The notes under the pieces: model-generated | The model's database searches: none | What the model saw: the letters and a program-made list of their open reading frames with translations, nothing else | What the model was told of the DNA's origin: nothing | Translations under genes and position numbers: made by a program | Assembly: GCF_009602425.1 (NCBI RefSeq) | Contig: NW_022261323.1 | Location: 62,836-126,835 of the forward strand | DNA from: Actinia tenebrosa | Taxonomy: Eukaryota > Cnidaria > Anthozoa > Actiniaria > Actiniidae | Length of the DNA stretch: 64,000 nucleotides | Direction: 5' to 3' | Part shown: piece after piece, positions 9,749 to 21,061 of the stretch | Layout of the letters: the number at the start of each line of letters is the position of its first letter | Position numbering within the stretch: position 1 is the stretch's first letter

Positions 9749-10797
9749 TAGCAGCACCATTATGTAGAATCCGGCTTTCCAATCGCTTTCCAACAGAATG
9801 AAATAGTGAACAGATTTATCAAAATAACTTGGCCTCCGTCATTTCAAACTTCAAATTCTTATAACCCATAGTTGTTGTGATAAAGGTTGTCCTATGAAAA
9901 AGACTAGAAAATACCACAAGAAATATCGCATGATGATTTCTTTGTTCGTCTTATTTAAACGATATGTAATCTGTTTCACAACTTTATAATGTGTAACAAT
10001 GAACAAATAATGATCATTATGAACTTTACTTTGATTACTGTATCGAGCACAGAGCAAGCGTATTAGGTCAATCACGTGACATTGCTTTTGGTGTAAATGT
10101 TTATTTCGGTGGACAACGTTTAACGTTCATGACATTGACTGTATAAAGTATTTTGCTCAATTTAACCGATGCGGCAGTGGCTATAAAAAAGCTTAATTGG
10201 ATGATGTATGGATTCTCCAGAGCATGTTAAGCATGTTCGCAAAGGAACTCAATGATCTTGACGCCAAAACATTCAAATCTTTATCAATTTAAAAATGATC
10301 ATGAACCTCCTTCGAACAGAGCTGATCTGGGAACTGCTCCAAGGCTAGAGCCCTGTTTCTATCGATGTGAAGGGATAATGTTGTCAATATATGGTAATCT
10401 TTGCCGCTCGCTCTGATCATTCAATGCAAAACCGCATATATTCAAAGGATGTTCTTAAGCCGCATTAACCTTTTTCCATGCAGAATTGCTCCTAGCTTTA
10501 ATTTCCAAGGTCATACTTTAAGTGCTTTTTGGGCCGTGACGTTATGAAAATCTTTTGTTTATGAATTTTTATATTAAACAGTTAGGTCTCGTTGCTATAT
10601 AAGGACTGCAATGGCCGCTCGCCCTGCCCTAAGAGTGTGTGCTATAAACGAACCACAGTAGTCTGCTGGTTCCACTGGTTGAGTATTGAGAAAACTGCAG
10701 GGCAAACTGCTGAATTGGCTGACTTGGCATGAAAATCTCTCTCCCGTCAAGCTGTCCGTGAGGAGAAATTTAGGCAAAATTTAACAGTGTAATAAGG

Positions 10798-10954
10798 AAC
10801 GGAGAGAGTGCGAAAGAAAAAAGAGGGAATGAAAAGATGAGAGAAAGAATAACAAAAGGAATAAGAGAAAGAGAGACTAGAAAGAGAGAGACGAGAGAAA
10901 GAGAGAGAGAGAGAGAGAAAAGGAAAAAGAAAATGGAATGGAATGGAAAGAAAA

Positions 10955-11013
<59 letters not shown>
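10798..11013. repeat. Purine-rich GA tract followed by (ATT)n
   Basis: An AG-rich, mostly purine stretch (10798-10954), including GAGAGAGAGA, passes into about 19 ATT triplets (10955-11012). Confidence 0.95.
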
Positions 11014-11451
11014 GAAAGGCGGATGGATGGAAGACAACACAATCTTTTGCGGATTTTTATTCAAATATCACACTGATCAATATGCGTCCACTTCCATTCG
11101 TGTCCTAATTATCTAACGACATCCATCGTGCCCATCATTCTTTAGATCTCATGGTTATAAATCTGTCAGCAGTACTTACGCGAATGAACTAGGCCTAGAT
11201 CGAAGATAAACCAGTGCTAGTGTTTTTTTGATCTTTGAGATAAAGAGCATGCCTTTCGATCGCCTTATGCATGAGTGGGAAAACATCATATCAAGCTTTA
11301 CTCTATATGTTAGTGTCGAAGTTGGAGTAGAGAAAGCTCACTCCAAATATTATAATATGGTATGATCAATTCCATATTTGGATTGTGCGGAAAGGCGGCA
11401 AACAAAAAGGCCGTCGTTTCATAACGAATTCGACATGAACATTTTTGAAGA

Positions 11452-11503
11452 AGAAAAGAAAAGAAAAGAAAAGAAAAGAAAAGAAAAGAAAAGAAAAGAA
11501 AAG
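11452..11503. repeat. (AAAAG)n microsatellite
   Basis: About ten uninterrupted AAAAG units; three single Ns follow at 11543, 11557 and 11584. ORFs across it are repeat-driven. Confidence 0.95.
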
Positions 11504-11603
11504 GAAAGTATAGCTTTTTGGAAGATTGAGGAAGGATACGGGNACGATGCTAACTCNTGGGTCTGCCTCGCAGACAACAGACANAGGGAAATACGACACT
11601 TAA

Positions 11604-12820
11604 TGTTTGATATGGCGTAAGGTACTATAAAACGTACGTATACGGTACGAAATACCGTGACATTAAAATGGCTTCTTATCGGCATTCAAGTGAATTATCC
11701 AATCACGACGTGTAGGTAAGCACGCGAATAGGGGAACTGATACAGTGCGGCTAGGAATTGACCGTCATCATTAGGTCGATTAAACTTTAAAGTGTTTGTT
11801 ATGTTATTGTGTTATTAAGTGACGCTGTCTTTACAATGTTCAGTGGGTAATTCTGTATAGAATATTGACACTAAGATAGGGTCAACTCCTGAGTAACTAG
11901 TCTTCTCGATTGCGGATTCTGGACAGGCATTTTATTACGGATTCCAAAAGGGATTATGTGAGCTTGGGTCACTAGATAAAGAGATCAACAGGGATTGAAT
12001 CAATTTTGTTTTATCGATATATGATACCAACTAGTATCTTGCGTGGATTACGATAGGCTATCGTCATAGTGCTGCTATAAAGCTATTTCAAAAAGGGTTG
12101 GTAAAGGGTTTGGCACATGGCGGCATGTTGCATACTAATCCCGAATTGCACTATGGGCAATGTTAATATATGTGATCAGCAAAATGACGTAATAATATGA
12201 AAGTTTCGGAGAGGAGAGGAGAGGAGAGGAGACGAGAGGAGGAGAGAGAAAAAACCAATACAACACGAATGTGAATGATTCTTTTTTTTTTTTTTTTTTG
12301 ATTATTGGGGTGAAACGATTTAGCAAATTCGTGTCATAAAGATTTCTTTAACTTTGTACAATAGGTGCATAGAAATAGTTATGCCTTCAGAAGAGTGTGT
12401 TCTAAAATTACAAGTTAAAAGTGAAATAGTCGATGGTTTGCCATGAAAAAAGCACTGTATAAGTATTTCATCCCTCACCATTGAAAATATCTAGGCATTC
12501 AGAAAAGAAAGTTTCAAACATTGCAATGCCTGTTGGGAAGAAATGGTGGATTACTACTGAAATATATATCGGCTTTCCTGCATTCTGATTGGCTGTTTGA
12601 AAGGAGTGGGATAAAGAATAACATACAAAGTATGGCTGTCTTATGCGCAGCTAAGCGTGAGGAGGACGTGAGTAAGATCAAAATGCTACTGATTCCGAGG
12701 CCATCTCGTACGCAGAGCCCTTCAGCGCATTCCTGCTTTGTCGTCAGCGCCTGTACGCTGACCGGAAAGCCGGGAGACTCTGGGCTCGAGATTGATTCCG
12801 AGGTTGAGGAAAAAACTGGG
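11604..12820. other. Intergenic, no gene seen
   Basis: No supported gene. It holds a GGAGA repeat at 12211-12245 and a poly-T run near 12282. The GC-richer 12520-12820 part precedes the foldback at 12821 and resembles dispersed repeat sequence. Confidence 0.5.
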
Positions 12821-12930
12821 TCGAGTTGACATTGGAGTGCACTGTGACTGTTTTAGGTGTGGAAATAGACGCCATCTTGGAAATATGTTCCCTAAAACAG
12901 TCCCACGATCAACTGCAATACCAACTCGAC
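12821..12930. mobile_element. Foldback MITE (TCGAGTTGGCATTGC family), copy 1
   Basis: The left arm TCGAGTTGACATTGGAGTGC is answered at the right by GCAATACCAACTCGAC, with a pair of AACAGTC/GACTGTT blocks inside. The same foldback occurs near 43673-43817 and 51540-51690. Confidence 0.7.
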
Positions 12931-13529
12931 GCATTGTTTTTCCCTAAGCCTCCGAATGGCTTATGCAAAACTCTATTCCGCATCGCATTTAGTAATTTTC
13001 TGTCTTTTAAGTTTGGAACATAAATAGTCCTTTTCACCTTGCGCGTAATGTTTGTTTTTTTTTTCATTTCAGAGCACTTGTCATTCTTTTGAGAAGAAGA
13101 TTCTTCGCTTGAGTTGTATCCATATTCATGTGTCTTCTCTAGCGCAACCATTAAATGATGAAGGAAAGATACTCTAACATTACGTCCAAGGTAAAGAGGT
13201 CTATGAATCATTGACCAGTACCAGGAAATGTATTATATGAATACCAAAACACTAATACATACTTCAAGTACATTATGTAGGTTTTAAAATGAATGAAGAC
13301 GCCAAACTAATCTAGTCATAAATACTGATATAGTTAACGAAAAAAACCAATCACAATCGAAAAGAAAACAGAGAAAAAGAAAAAAATCTTTAAACTGTTT
13401 TAAAATAAATAAATAGAATGAAAAAATAAAGAAGAATAAAAAAGGGAAAAACGAAAGAAAAGGAAAAGGAAAACAAGAAATAATAAACTTGTTAGAAAGT
13501 TGAAATTCCACACCAGCTGTTCAGTTCTC

Positions 13530-14496
13530 TTATGTCGGGGACTGGTAGTCCAAAAATTCATTGTAAAACTCCTTAAAAGCTTTCCTACAAAGAAAAACAA
13601 AAATAATTGATTTTAATCTATGATCGTAGACCAACGTTCAATTCATTCAACTGACGTACGTAGATTGTGTGCGCAAAATATGAGTGCGTTTAACGTAAAT
13701 TACGTGCACAAAGTTTAAGATCTTTTAGAATTATCATAATAATGACTACCAAAGGCAACATCCTCATCGTCACATAAACCCATGATCAAAGTACATCGTG
13801 TGCGCAAATTTGTCTGTATTCAAAGTGCGCATGCAAAGTTTAACTTATCTTGTAGAACGATAGCGCAAAAATATTATTAGACCCATTTAGCATCATCAAC
13901 TTAGATCAACATATGTACGATGTATATCTGGCGCGCAAACTTATCTTTAAGGCTCAGTGCAGACTTGAGCGCATAAAACTATATGTGTTCATTAAAGATT
14001 GTAGATCAGCATAGACTGCACACATAATACTATCTGTGATCAATGAAGATCGTGCACGCAAACTTATCCCTGTAGACCAGGATAGACTGCGAACATGAAG
14101 TCAATGTTAGCGCCCACTTTTTGTACTACAGTTTCAAAATACGTGATCAGAATGATGGAACAAGTTTCTAGGATACTAGATAAATGTACTTTATATATTT
14201 ACCCAATAGCATAAGCAACTGGCTCGGTGGAAAACTCAGACATGAAGACATGGCAAGCGAAACGACTTTCTTCAGGATGCTTGGTAATAAAAGCAAAGTA
14301 CCTGAAGAAAAAATACATTATTATTTAGTCATTAATGCTTTAGTTTTCCATATAAGCAAGATGAGCAGTGCTATTCTCCGCTTTCCTTATTAATGCGTCT
14401 TGTTATTAATTATTGGAAAAGGATTTTGGTTCTAGGGAAAAGAATTGAACAGCAAAATGATAAAAAAAGGGGGGAGGGAGAAGAAAGAGGAAGTAG

Positions 14497-14528
<32 letters not shown>

Positions 14529-17297
14529 GTACTCTAAATTCATCCAGAAATTTGACAAAATCAGTATTTCTTTTGTCGCTGATATAAGATACCTTGAATT
14601 GTTTGGATGGCAGCCACAAAATGTCACATTTTTCAAGTTAAAGAAGTGGCAAGATTCTGGAAGGTCCTGATGTAAAGAGAGAGAAATAGTTGGTTAGTTA
14701 AGACGGTATTGGTAAAGAAGCATCTTTGACGTTGGTAGCTCTTTGAACGGGAAGTGTTATTTCAGGGGAACAAAAATGACGCCACAAAGAAAGAAAGCAA
14801 GAAAGAAAACAATGAACAAATGAAACTGAAAGAAATGAAAACAGAACAGTCGAAGGACAAACGAAAGAATGAAGAACCGACTGAAAAGATAACTAGATGA
14901 ATAAATAAAATACATTAAGCTAAAGTCAATATGTAAACTCCACAGTAGGCCTTTTGCAACAAACAGTCACATGCTGATATATGACTTTGATAACGAATCA
15001 ATTCAGCTCAAGGTCCCTTGGGGAAGGCTCTGCTGGATGGCAAACAAANACAAAACAAAACAAAACAAAACAAAACAAAACAAAACAAAACAAAACAAAA
15101 CAAGAGAGAAGAACAAAACAAAAACCATCTTGTCGCTGATATAAGATACCTTGAATTGTTTGGATGGCAGCCACAAAATGTCACATTTTTCAAGTTAAAG
15201 AAGTGGCAAGATTCTGGAAGGTCCTGATGTAAAGAGAGAGAAATAGTTGGTTAGTTAAGACGGTATTGGTAAAGAAGCATCTTTGACGTTGGTAGCTCTT
15301 TGAACGGGAAGTGTTATTTCAGGGGAACAAAAATGACGCCACAAAGAAAGAAAGCAAGAAAGAAAACAATGAACAAATGAAACTGAAAGAAATGAAAACA
15401 GAACAGTCGAAGGACAAACGAAAGAATGAAGAACCGACTGAAAAGATAACTAGATGAATAAATAAAATACATTAAGCTAAAGTCAATATGTAAACTCCAC
15501 AGTAGGCCTTTTGCAACAAACAGTCACATGCTGATATATGACTTTGATAACGAATCAATTCAGCTCAAGGTCCCTTGGGGAAGGCTCTGCTGGATGGCAA
15601 ACAAANTTTAAACTGCTTCGTATCTTGAAATCGAAAGTATCTTATAAGGGAAAAAAGTGTTTTTGAAAAGGATTTGGGATACGACATTGGTAATCCAGCA
15701 AAAAATCCAATACCCATCACATGTCAATCTATTGCAAAATGCCTATTGACCCCTTTCATGTGACGTCAAAACAGCTCGATCTGGGGGACAAAACAAAAGA
15801 ATTTCAATCTCCTGAGAATTGGAACCTACTGTTCTGTCCCCGAGATAGAGCTGCATTCCAAAGTGCTGAAAGTGGTCTATAGAATGAATAAGTTTCCATT
15901 CACTGCGTTTGCGTTTGCGTTTCCGAGTTCACACGTAATTTTGCTTCCGCTAGCGTTTGCGTTGCTCGTGTGAACCAGGCTTTACTCTCCATCCAACCAA
16001 ATACTTGAACATGAAAATGGCACGAATACGACTTGGACATGGTCACAGCAAGGTCACTGCACAGCCACAAAATAATCACATTACGCGAGCAAAAAAATAA
16101 AAAAAAAAAGCTAATGAAAATTCAAGAAACATCGCCATCGCGGCAAGGCACGCATTACTCACACTTTGATCTTTATCAAATAACTTGGTGATTTTATTCC
16201 TGCTTGGCTTCTTCCCGCTTAATGGCTGAAAACAGCATTGCAAAACGTTATCAGAATGCAAGCCATTTCTCTACTAACTAAAATTTATACCATTTATAAA
16301 CACCTATTTCAAAAAACGTTGTCGTTCGGAGATCTGAAATCTGAGACCGAAAGGAATTGTGGGTTGTAAGCTGTAAATTGTTTTGTGGTTTTAAATAGTA
16401 GTTCGCAAAAAATTAATATATTGTTATACTAACTTTGAGCGGTGATCTGCGCTGGCAAACTATCTGGGTAAGTGTATATTGGATTTTTAACGAGAAAACA
16501 CTCAGTTCCCCACAATTCCAATTAGTCTCAGATTTCTGATTTCAGATATCCGACCAACAATGTTTTTTTAAATAGGTGTATACGAATCAAAGGTGGTGTA
16601 GTTGTAGTTCATTTGCCTCTGCATGGCTAGCTCACTTTTGGGGTCTTGAGTTCGATTCCCCAGTGAACTTGGCATCGCATGTCACATGTGAGTAGAGTAA
16701 CTGTTGGGTCTCTCCCTTGATTCAGGGGTACCCCCCCTCCACAAAACCTAATAAACCTTAGAAAAGAATAATTCTCAAGGGAATGTCATGTGATCTAAAC
16801 TGGGTAATTTACATAAAAAGCTAAAAAGGTCTCTTCCAAATTGATTAAATACTGTATTGACTAAATGTGAAGGTTTGAACAATTTCAATACCTTTGATAG
16901 CTGCCCTTGATGCTCTGTTATTTTTATTCCTCTGATACTGATGTCAAGTGTGCAGTAGGGAGGACTTGACTCTGATGCCATCTGATGTTGCTTCACTATC
17001 TGAAGTCCATGTTACAAAATGCATTGTTAAAGTAATTAGTAATATTTGAAAGTGAAGGAAGGAAGGAAGGAAGGAAGGAAGGAAGGAAGNNNNNNNNNNN
17101 NNNNNNNNNNNNNNNNNNNNNNNNNNNNNNNNNNNNNNNNNNNNNNNNNNNNNNNNNNNTGCAACCGTCAAACAAAGAAATGATACTCTAGGGAATGACA
17201 CGTGGCCAGTGTTATGAAAAAGAAAAGTATTTGGTCTACTACTGAGCCAGCGTAGCGACCCTCTGTTTTTTTTACGAGGCCCAACTCCTCGCAAAAA

Positions 17298-17329
<32 letters not shown>

Positions 17330-19842
17330 AAAAAGAAAGAAAGAAAAAAAAAACATAAGCAAAAGAGGAATTAGAAAAAAACCTTTTCATACCTCTTTCA
17401 TAGCAGAGCAAAGCACTTCATTTCCTTTAAAATCTGCCACTTCTACAGACCCAAGAAACCTATGTAAAAACAAAATATCTCTAATAAAATACAGTGTACT
17501 GTAAAGATAATATATTCATCCCCTTTACTACCCTGTAAAAATGTGGGAGAGCCTACGTAGCAAGCAGTTGATGTAATGTATTCATAAAAATACAATGAAT
17601 CACACCCAATACAATAGAAAGAAAGACAATGGAATACAATAGATTTACTGAATACATATTACATCAACTGAGTGCTATGTAGGTTCTCCAGCTGTAAAAA
17701 TATAGTGACCAGAAATCTTTTAACTACACAGGCCTCCCTTTTCTTTTTGAAAGAACAACCACAACAACATCTGTTGTTTTTGATTTTCAACCACAGACGT
17801 TAAGATATGCAGAGAGTATAATATCTGACCTAGAGTTTGGTTACTATAATGGTGTGAAACACTGCCTTTTTAATGAAATATTCCTTCCAATAATACAGCA
17901 AATGAAAATTCCAGATTACCAAGTTTGAACTCTGTTGAACATAAACTATTTAGTTCAAAAAAAAAAACAAAAAAAAACAAAAAAAAACAAACAAAAAAAC
18001 AAAAAAAACAAAAAACAAAAACAAAACAAATCAACTAAATGAAATAAAACTTTTCATTTTAAAATGTAAGAAAAATATACTTTAGGGACACGGTTGACGC
18101 AGGTTTTGTTTTTTCTCTATCACTTATATGTGAGATATTAATAAAATGAAAAGTTAATTTCACTATATCATTTTTCAGTACCTCAAGTAAAACTGATTAT
18201 TATCAGATGAATTCGAACTAACCAAACTTGATGAAGAATCTGAAAAATGAAAATTAAAAAAATTTATATTTATATGTGAATTACCTACACAACTCTAGTC
18301 TCCCTTGCATCCGTTTTTAGCGTTGCAGGACGACCGACACTAAAAACGGATGCGAGGGAGACTAACACAACTCCAGATGTGTGTGAAACATTTCCTTGCA
18401 TTATACATTTTGGCTTCTGTCAGTCAAACTCACATTCCTAACATCTTACAACTGTATAGATAATCGCATTTAACTTTGATTTTGATATTATTTACATCAT
18501 ATTACTCTTCAGTTGCTATACATATAGATATTAATTAGGATAATATATTAAAATGGACAAAAAATTTTTTCAAAAAATATAATTAATTCATAAAACTTAA
18601 TTGAACAATGTGGAAAAAAATATGAAAGAATTAAATGTGATATTTTAAACTAAATCTTCTTTTTGTTCTGCATGAAGATGGTGATAGATAATTACATTAA
18701 AAAATCTATGCATGGCAGACAAGATGTGGTCAAATTGTATATTAATTCTATTAACTATTCAATAAACTGGAAAAAGTAAATATTTACTAGCAATTCTAAA
18801 AATTGTTTCAAAAGCAGGTTACTTGAGTAGAAAAATTCCCATAAACTATCTTGCTTGTGTCATATTTGTTGTCACATGAGCTAGCTGTGAATAAATTTTA
18901 TTCATACTCTAGGAGGTAAAATTCCCCTAATGACGTTGAACAACACAAACTTTTTAACTTAATGAGTGCATTTGGAAGGAGATACCACCAAGGAATATTG
19001 TTATTGAAACTTCCTTAAAATGAATAATTTTGGCCATAATATTTTTTAGTGTGTGTATAGATGACAAAAATAAGAGGAAAGATAATTAAGGAACTTTGAG
19101 GGAATTTTCTTCCGATATTTTCCATTCATCCTTTTAATTATTCATAAGGCACGTACATACCCCTTTTCTTGGCATATTGAAGAATATCAGAGACATATCT
19201 TGAAGGAAACATTCCAGTTTGACCGCTCCGTAGATTTGTCCCCTCGAACCAAGATTCATCATGGGACTTAAGAAGACATATAGCATCTCCTACTTCCAGG
19301 CTGATTTCATCCTCATGTCGCACGTTGAACTTATAAACCGCAATATGTGTCTGTCTCATTAAATTACTTATTTCGTCAGTCGAGCTGTGTGAGCTGTAAG
19401 AACCACTAGATGAAATCGACAAGTCAGAAATTCGATTTTGACTTGGGTCATCGAGTGGAGATGTGAGTCTAGCGTCCACTGTTCCAATCTGTGTTTTCCG
19501 CATTTGATACGGAGGATTTACCCCTTGCGGTAATGTAGGTTGGGAAGAAATTGGATACCCCGTCTGAAACGACGCCATATTATTTCTCGGAGATGGAGGG
19601 AGATAGTACTGTCTATAATTGCCGTTATAAGCTCCACTATCGTCCATTTGTGAATTATATTCTCTCCTCTGAATTCTTTTTGAACTGTTCACATACGAAT
19701 TCGAAGAAGGTGAACGTTGATTCTCCATTGTTGAGTGGAAATTCCTCTGTTCGTTTAAATTTGTCGCTAAAGCGTTTATTCCTCTTGTGATTTCATTGAT
19801 CTCGTAAGGATAAGTCCCTTTATTTTCGTACTCAGATGTCAT
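13530..19842 (-). CDS. MAPK8IP1-like: JNK-interacting protein (JIP1/2-type) scaffold, SH3-PTB, 401 aa
   Basis: Eight coding exons on the minus strand: 19842-19161, 18239-18182, 17459-17393, 16999-16892, 16225-16163, 14666-14593 (second copy 15223-15150), 14301-14203 and 13584-13530. All junctions are GT-AG, phases agree and the sum is 1206 nt. Residues 1-165 are polar and Ser-rich. An SH3 domain (about 166-220: [12 protein letters not shown], Trp198, GMFPSRYV) has the RHEDE signature of JIP1/JIP2. A PTB domain follows (about 245-395: [64 protein letters not shown]). JIPs scaffold the MLK-MKK7-JNK module and load kinesin-1. No RPKRPTTLNLF-like JNK-binding site is visible, and the protein stops at DYQSPT without the CPTEDIYLE-type kinesin-light-chain tail. 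The uninterrupted first exon would otherwise end at a stop at 19138; the GTATGT donor at 19160 joins it to the PTB. Its start is head to head with the gene at 21062. Confidence 0.93.
14573..15049. repeat. 477-bp perfect duplication, copy 1 (contains a JIP PTB exon)
   Basis: Matches 15130-15606 base for base as far as I can read, at an offset of 557 bp; both copies end in GGCAAACAAAN. It holds the 74-nt PTB exon (14593-14666) with its acceptor and donor, plus an A/G-rich intron stretch. Confidence 0.95.
15130..15606. repeat. 477-bp perfect duplication, copy 2
   Basis: Second copy, carrying the 74-nt exon at 15150-15223. A (CAAAA)n tract at 15051-15101 fills the space between the copies, and single Ns sit at both copy ends (15049, 15606). 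Using both exon copies would add 74 nt and shift the PTB frame, so only one can be used. Confidence 0.95.
15758..16156 (-). mobile_element. Dispersed non-autonomous element, copy 2, in a JIP intron
   Basis: Read on the minus strand it matches 499-875 (GCCTTGCCGCGATGGCGATG, TCGCGTAATGTGATTAT, TTGGATGGAGAGTAAAGCC). It starts about 6 bases inside the intron after the donor of exon 16163-16225, so the insertion abuts the splice site. Confidence 0.75.
16600..16740 (+). mobile_element. tRNA-derived SINE head
   Basis: A B-box-like GAGTTCGATTCC at 16648-16659 is followed by CATGTGAGTAGAG, a block also found, in the other orientation, in the copies near 33760 and 47590. The A box is weak. It lies in a JIP intron. 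Confidence 0.5.
17056..17159. repeat. (GGAA)n microsatellite running into a 70-N gap
   Basis: Repeated GGAA units reach 17089, where the assembly breaks for 70 Ns. The gap lies in a JIP intron and removes no exon needed for the 401-codon model. Confidence 0.95.
17301..17354. repeat. Poly-A tract with G interruptions
   Basis: About 50 bp of A-rich homopolymer next to the donor of the first JIP PTB exon (17393). On the sense (minus) strand it is a T-rich tract, not an acceptor tract. Confidence 0.9.
18296..18364. mobile_element. Foldback MITE with TAGTCTCC ends and 9-bp target duplication, copy 1
   Basis: ACACAACTC flanks it on both sides (18287-18295 and 18365-18373). The 25-bp arms (TAGTCTCCCTTGCATCCGTT then TTTAG) pair with one mismatch around a 19-bp spacer. 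Same termini and duplication length as 52559-52647. A 9-bp duplication points to a Mutator-like transposase. It lies in a JIP intron. Confidence 0.9.
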
Positions 19843-21061
19843 ATTATCCAGTTTAAAGTCCCTTTACCATCATCGATCCACAGCAGATGAATAAAGAAAT
19901 TTTCCCGGCTTTGAAAACGCTTCTCTCAAGAATAGTGACCAAAAGAAACTCGTGCCAAATTCTGATCTCTTTTCGACGTTAAATTGAATTTAAAGATATC
20001 CTTCAACCAAGTGATATGACTTTAGGATGTCCCAATATATACTTTGAGGTTATATAAACTGCTTAAAGTACACGCTAATAAACGCCTTCAAATTGTAGTT
20101 TTGTAAACAAAACGCGCGAATAATGAATATAGGATAAATGAAGTCCACACAGAAGTCTGTCTTGCAGCTGTCTTGACTTTAGAAAGTTAAATACTGTCAA
20201 AAGATTCAACTATTGGCACTGGAACCCTCAATAAAGGTGAAGTACTTCAACTGTTGAAAGTATAGGTCAAATCTCGTTAATCTGAAGGGAAAAATCACGG
20301 TAAAAACTTCAAGTTGTTTTTGTCACTCACACTTTCGTTGTGCAAAGCCATTCAATTGGAAATGTTCCCGTACGGGGTAGGGGTTCGTAAAGCTTAAATA
20401 ATTCATCAAAACTTGGCAGCTAAAATAAAATTAAGCATTTTACCGCCACAGATAATGAACTTATTTTATTTATTTTCTCAATTAAAAACCAAAATAAAAA
20501 ACAATTCCTCAAAAGCATTAAATGAAAAGAAATTTAAAGAAGGAATAAGATAAAAAACAAAGCAAAAAACTACCTCTCCCTACTCCGCTGAGTACCTTTT
20601 GTATTCATACGGAGCAGTATTGAAGTTTGAAGTACATTACATTAATTTTTCAGAAAATTTTCCAAGAAATGCATTTTATTTTTCCTAGGTTTGTTTTACA
20701 TAGATTATTATTTCATTCTAGACCAGCACTTCTTTTGTAGAAAAATATACAGGTTTTATAATTATTCTCCTTCAGGGGTAGTGTAGAAATAGCTTTGTCA
20801 AAACTCAAATAACTTTAATTATTCAAGCTATCCAATAAAATAAAATTTGGAAAATAGTATCGAAATATTCGTGCATAGTGAGAAGTAAGTAGAAAGTCAC
20901 TAGAAAAGTGTTTTGGTATTTTTTAAAAGCGAAAGAACAAATATGTCCCTATGCCTCTCCCCTTTGTCTGGTCACTAAGTACAAGCTGTCGACATAACAA
21001 CGCTAACATGATAATTTCAACCACAATGGCTGACAATAAACTGCTACTTGAAGTGTAAAAC
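19843..21061. promoter_or_regulatory. Shared head-to-head upstream region of JIP and the discoidin/EF-hand gene
   Basis: The two start codons (19842 minus, 21062 plus) face away from each other across about 1.2 kb with no other gene. A near-consensus X-box, GTCGACATAACAAC, lies at 20988-21001, 61 bp before the right-hand ATG; it fits RYYNYYATRRNRAC with one mismatch. A FOX-like TGTAAACA is near 20102. Whether regulation is shared is inference. Confidence 0.45.
20988..21001 (+). promoter_or_regulatory. Candidate RFX X-box
   Basis: GTCGACATAACAAC matches the RFX half-site pair RYYNYYATRRNRAC at all but one position and sits 61 bp before the ATG of the discoidin/EF-hand gene, the spacing seen for many ciliary genes. 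A single 13/14 match can arise by chance. Confidence 0.35.

Noticed and set aside
9355-9793. Several ORFs across the CAA repeat on both strands
   Set aside because: Triplet-repeat composition gives open frames in all phases; no domain and no splice context.
12521-12934. ORFs on both strands before and across the foldback
   Set aside because: Overlap a dispersed foldback repeat and show no recognisable domain.
19138-19160. Ending the JIP protein at residue 234 with an uninterrupted SH3-only exon
   Set aside because: A GTATGT donor at 19160 joins in phase to seven further exons that encode a full PTB domain and stop; the extended reading matches the JIP family.
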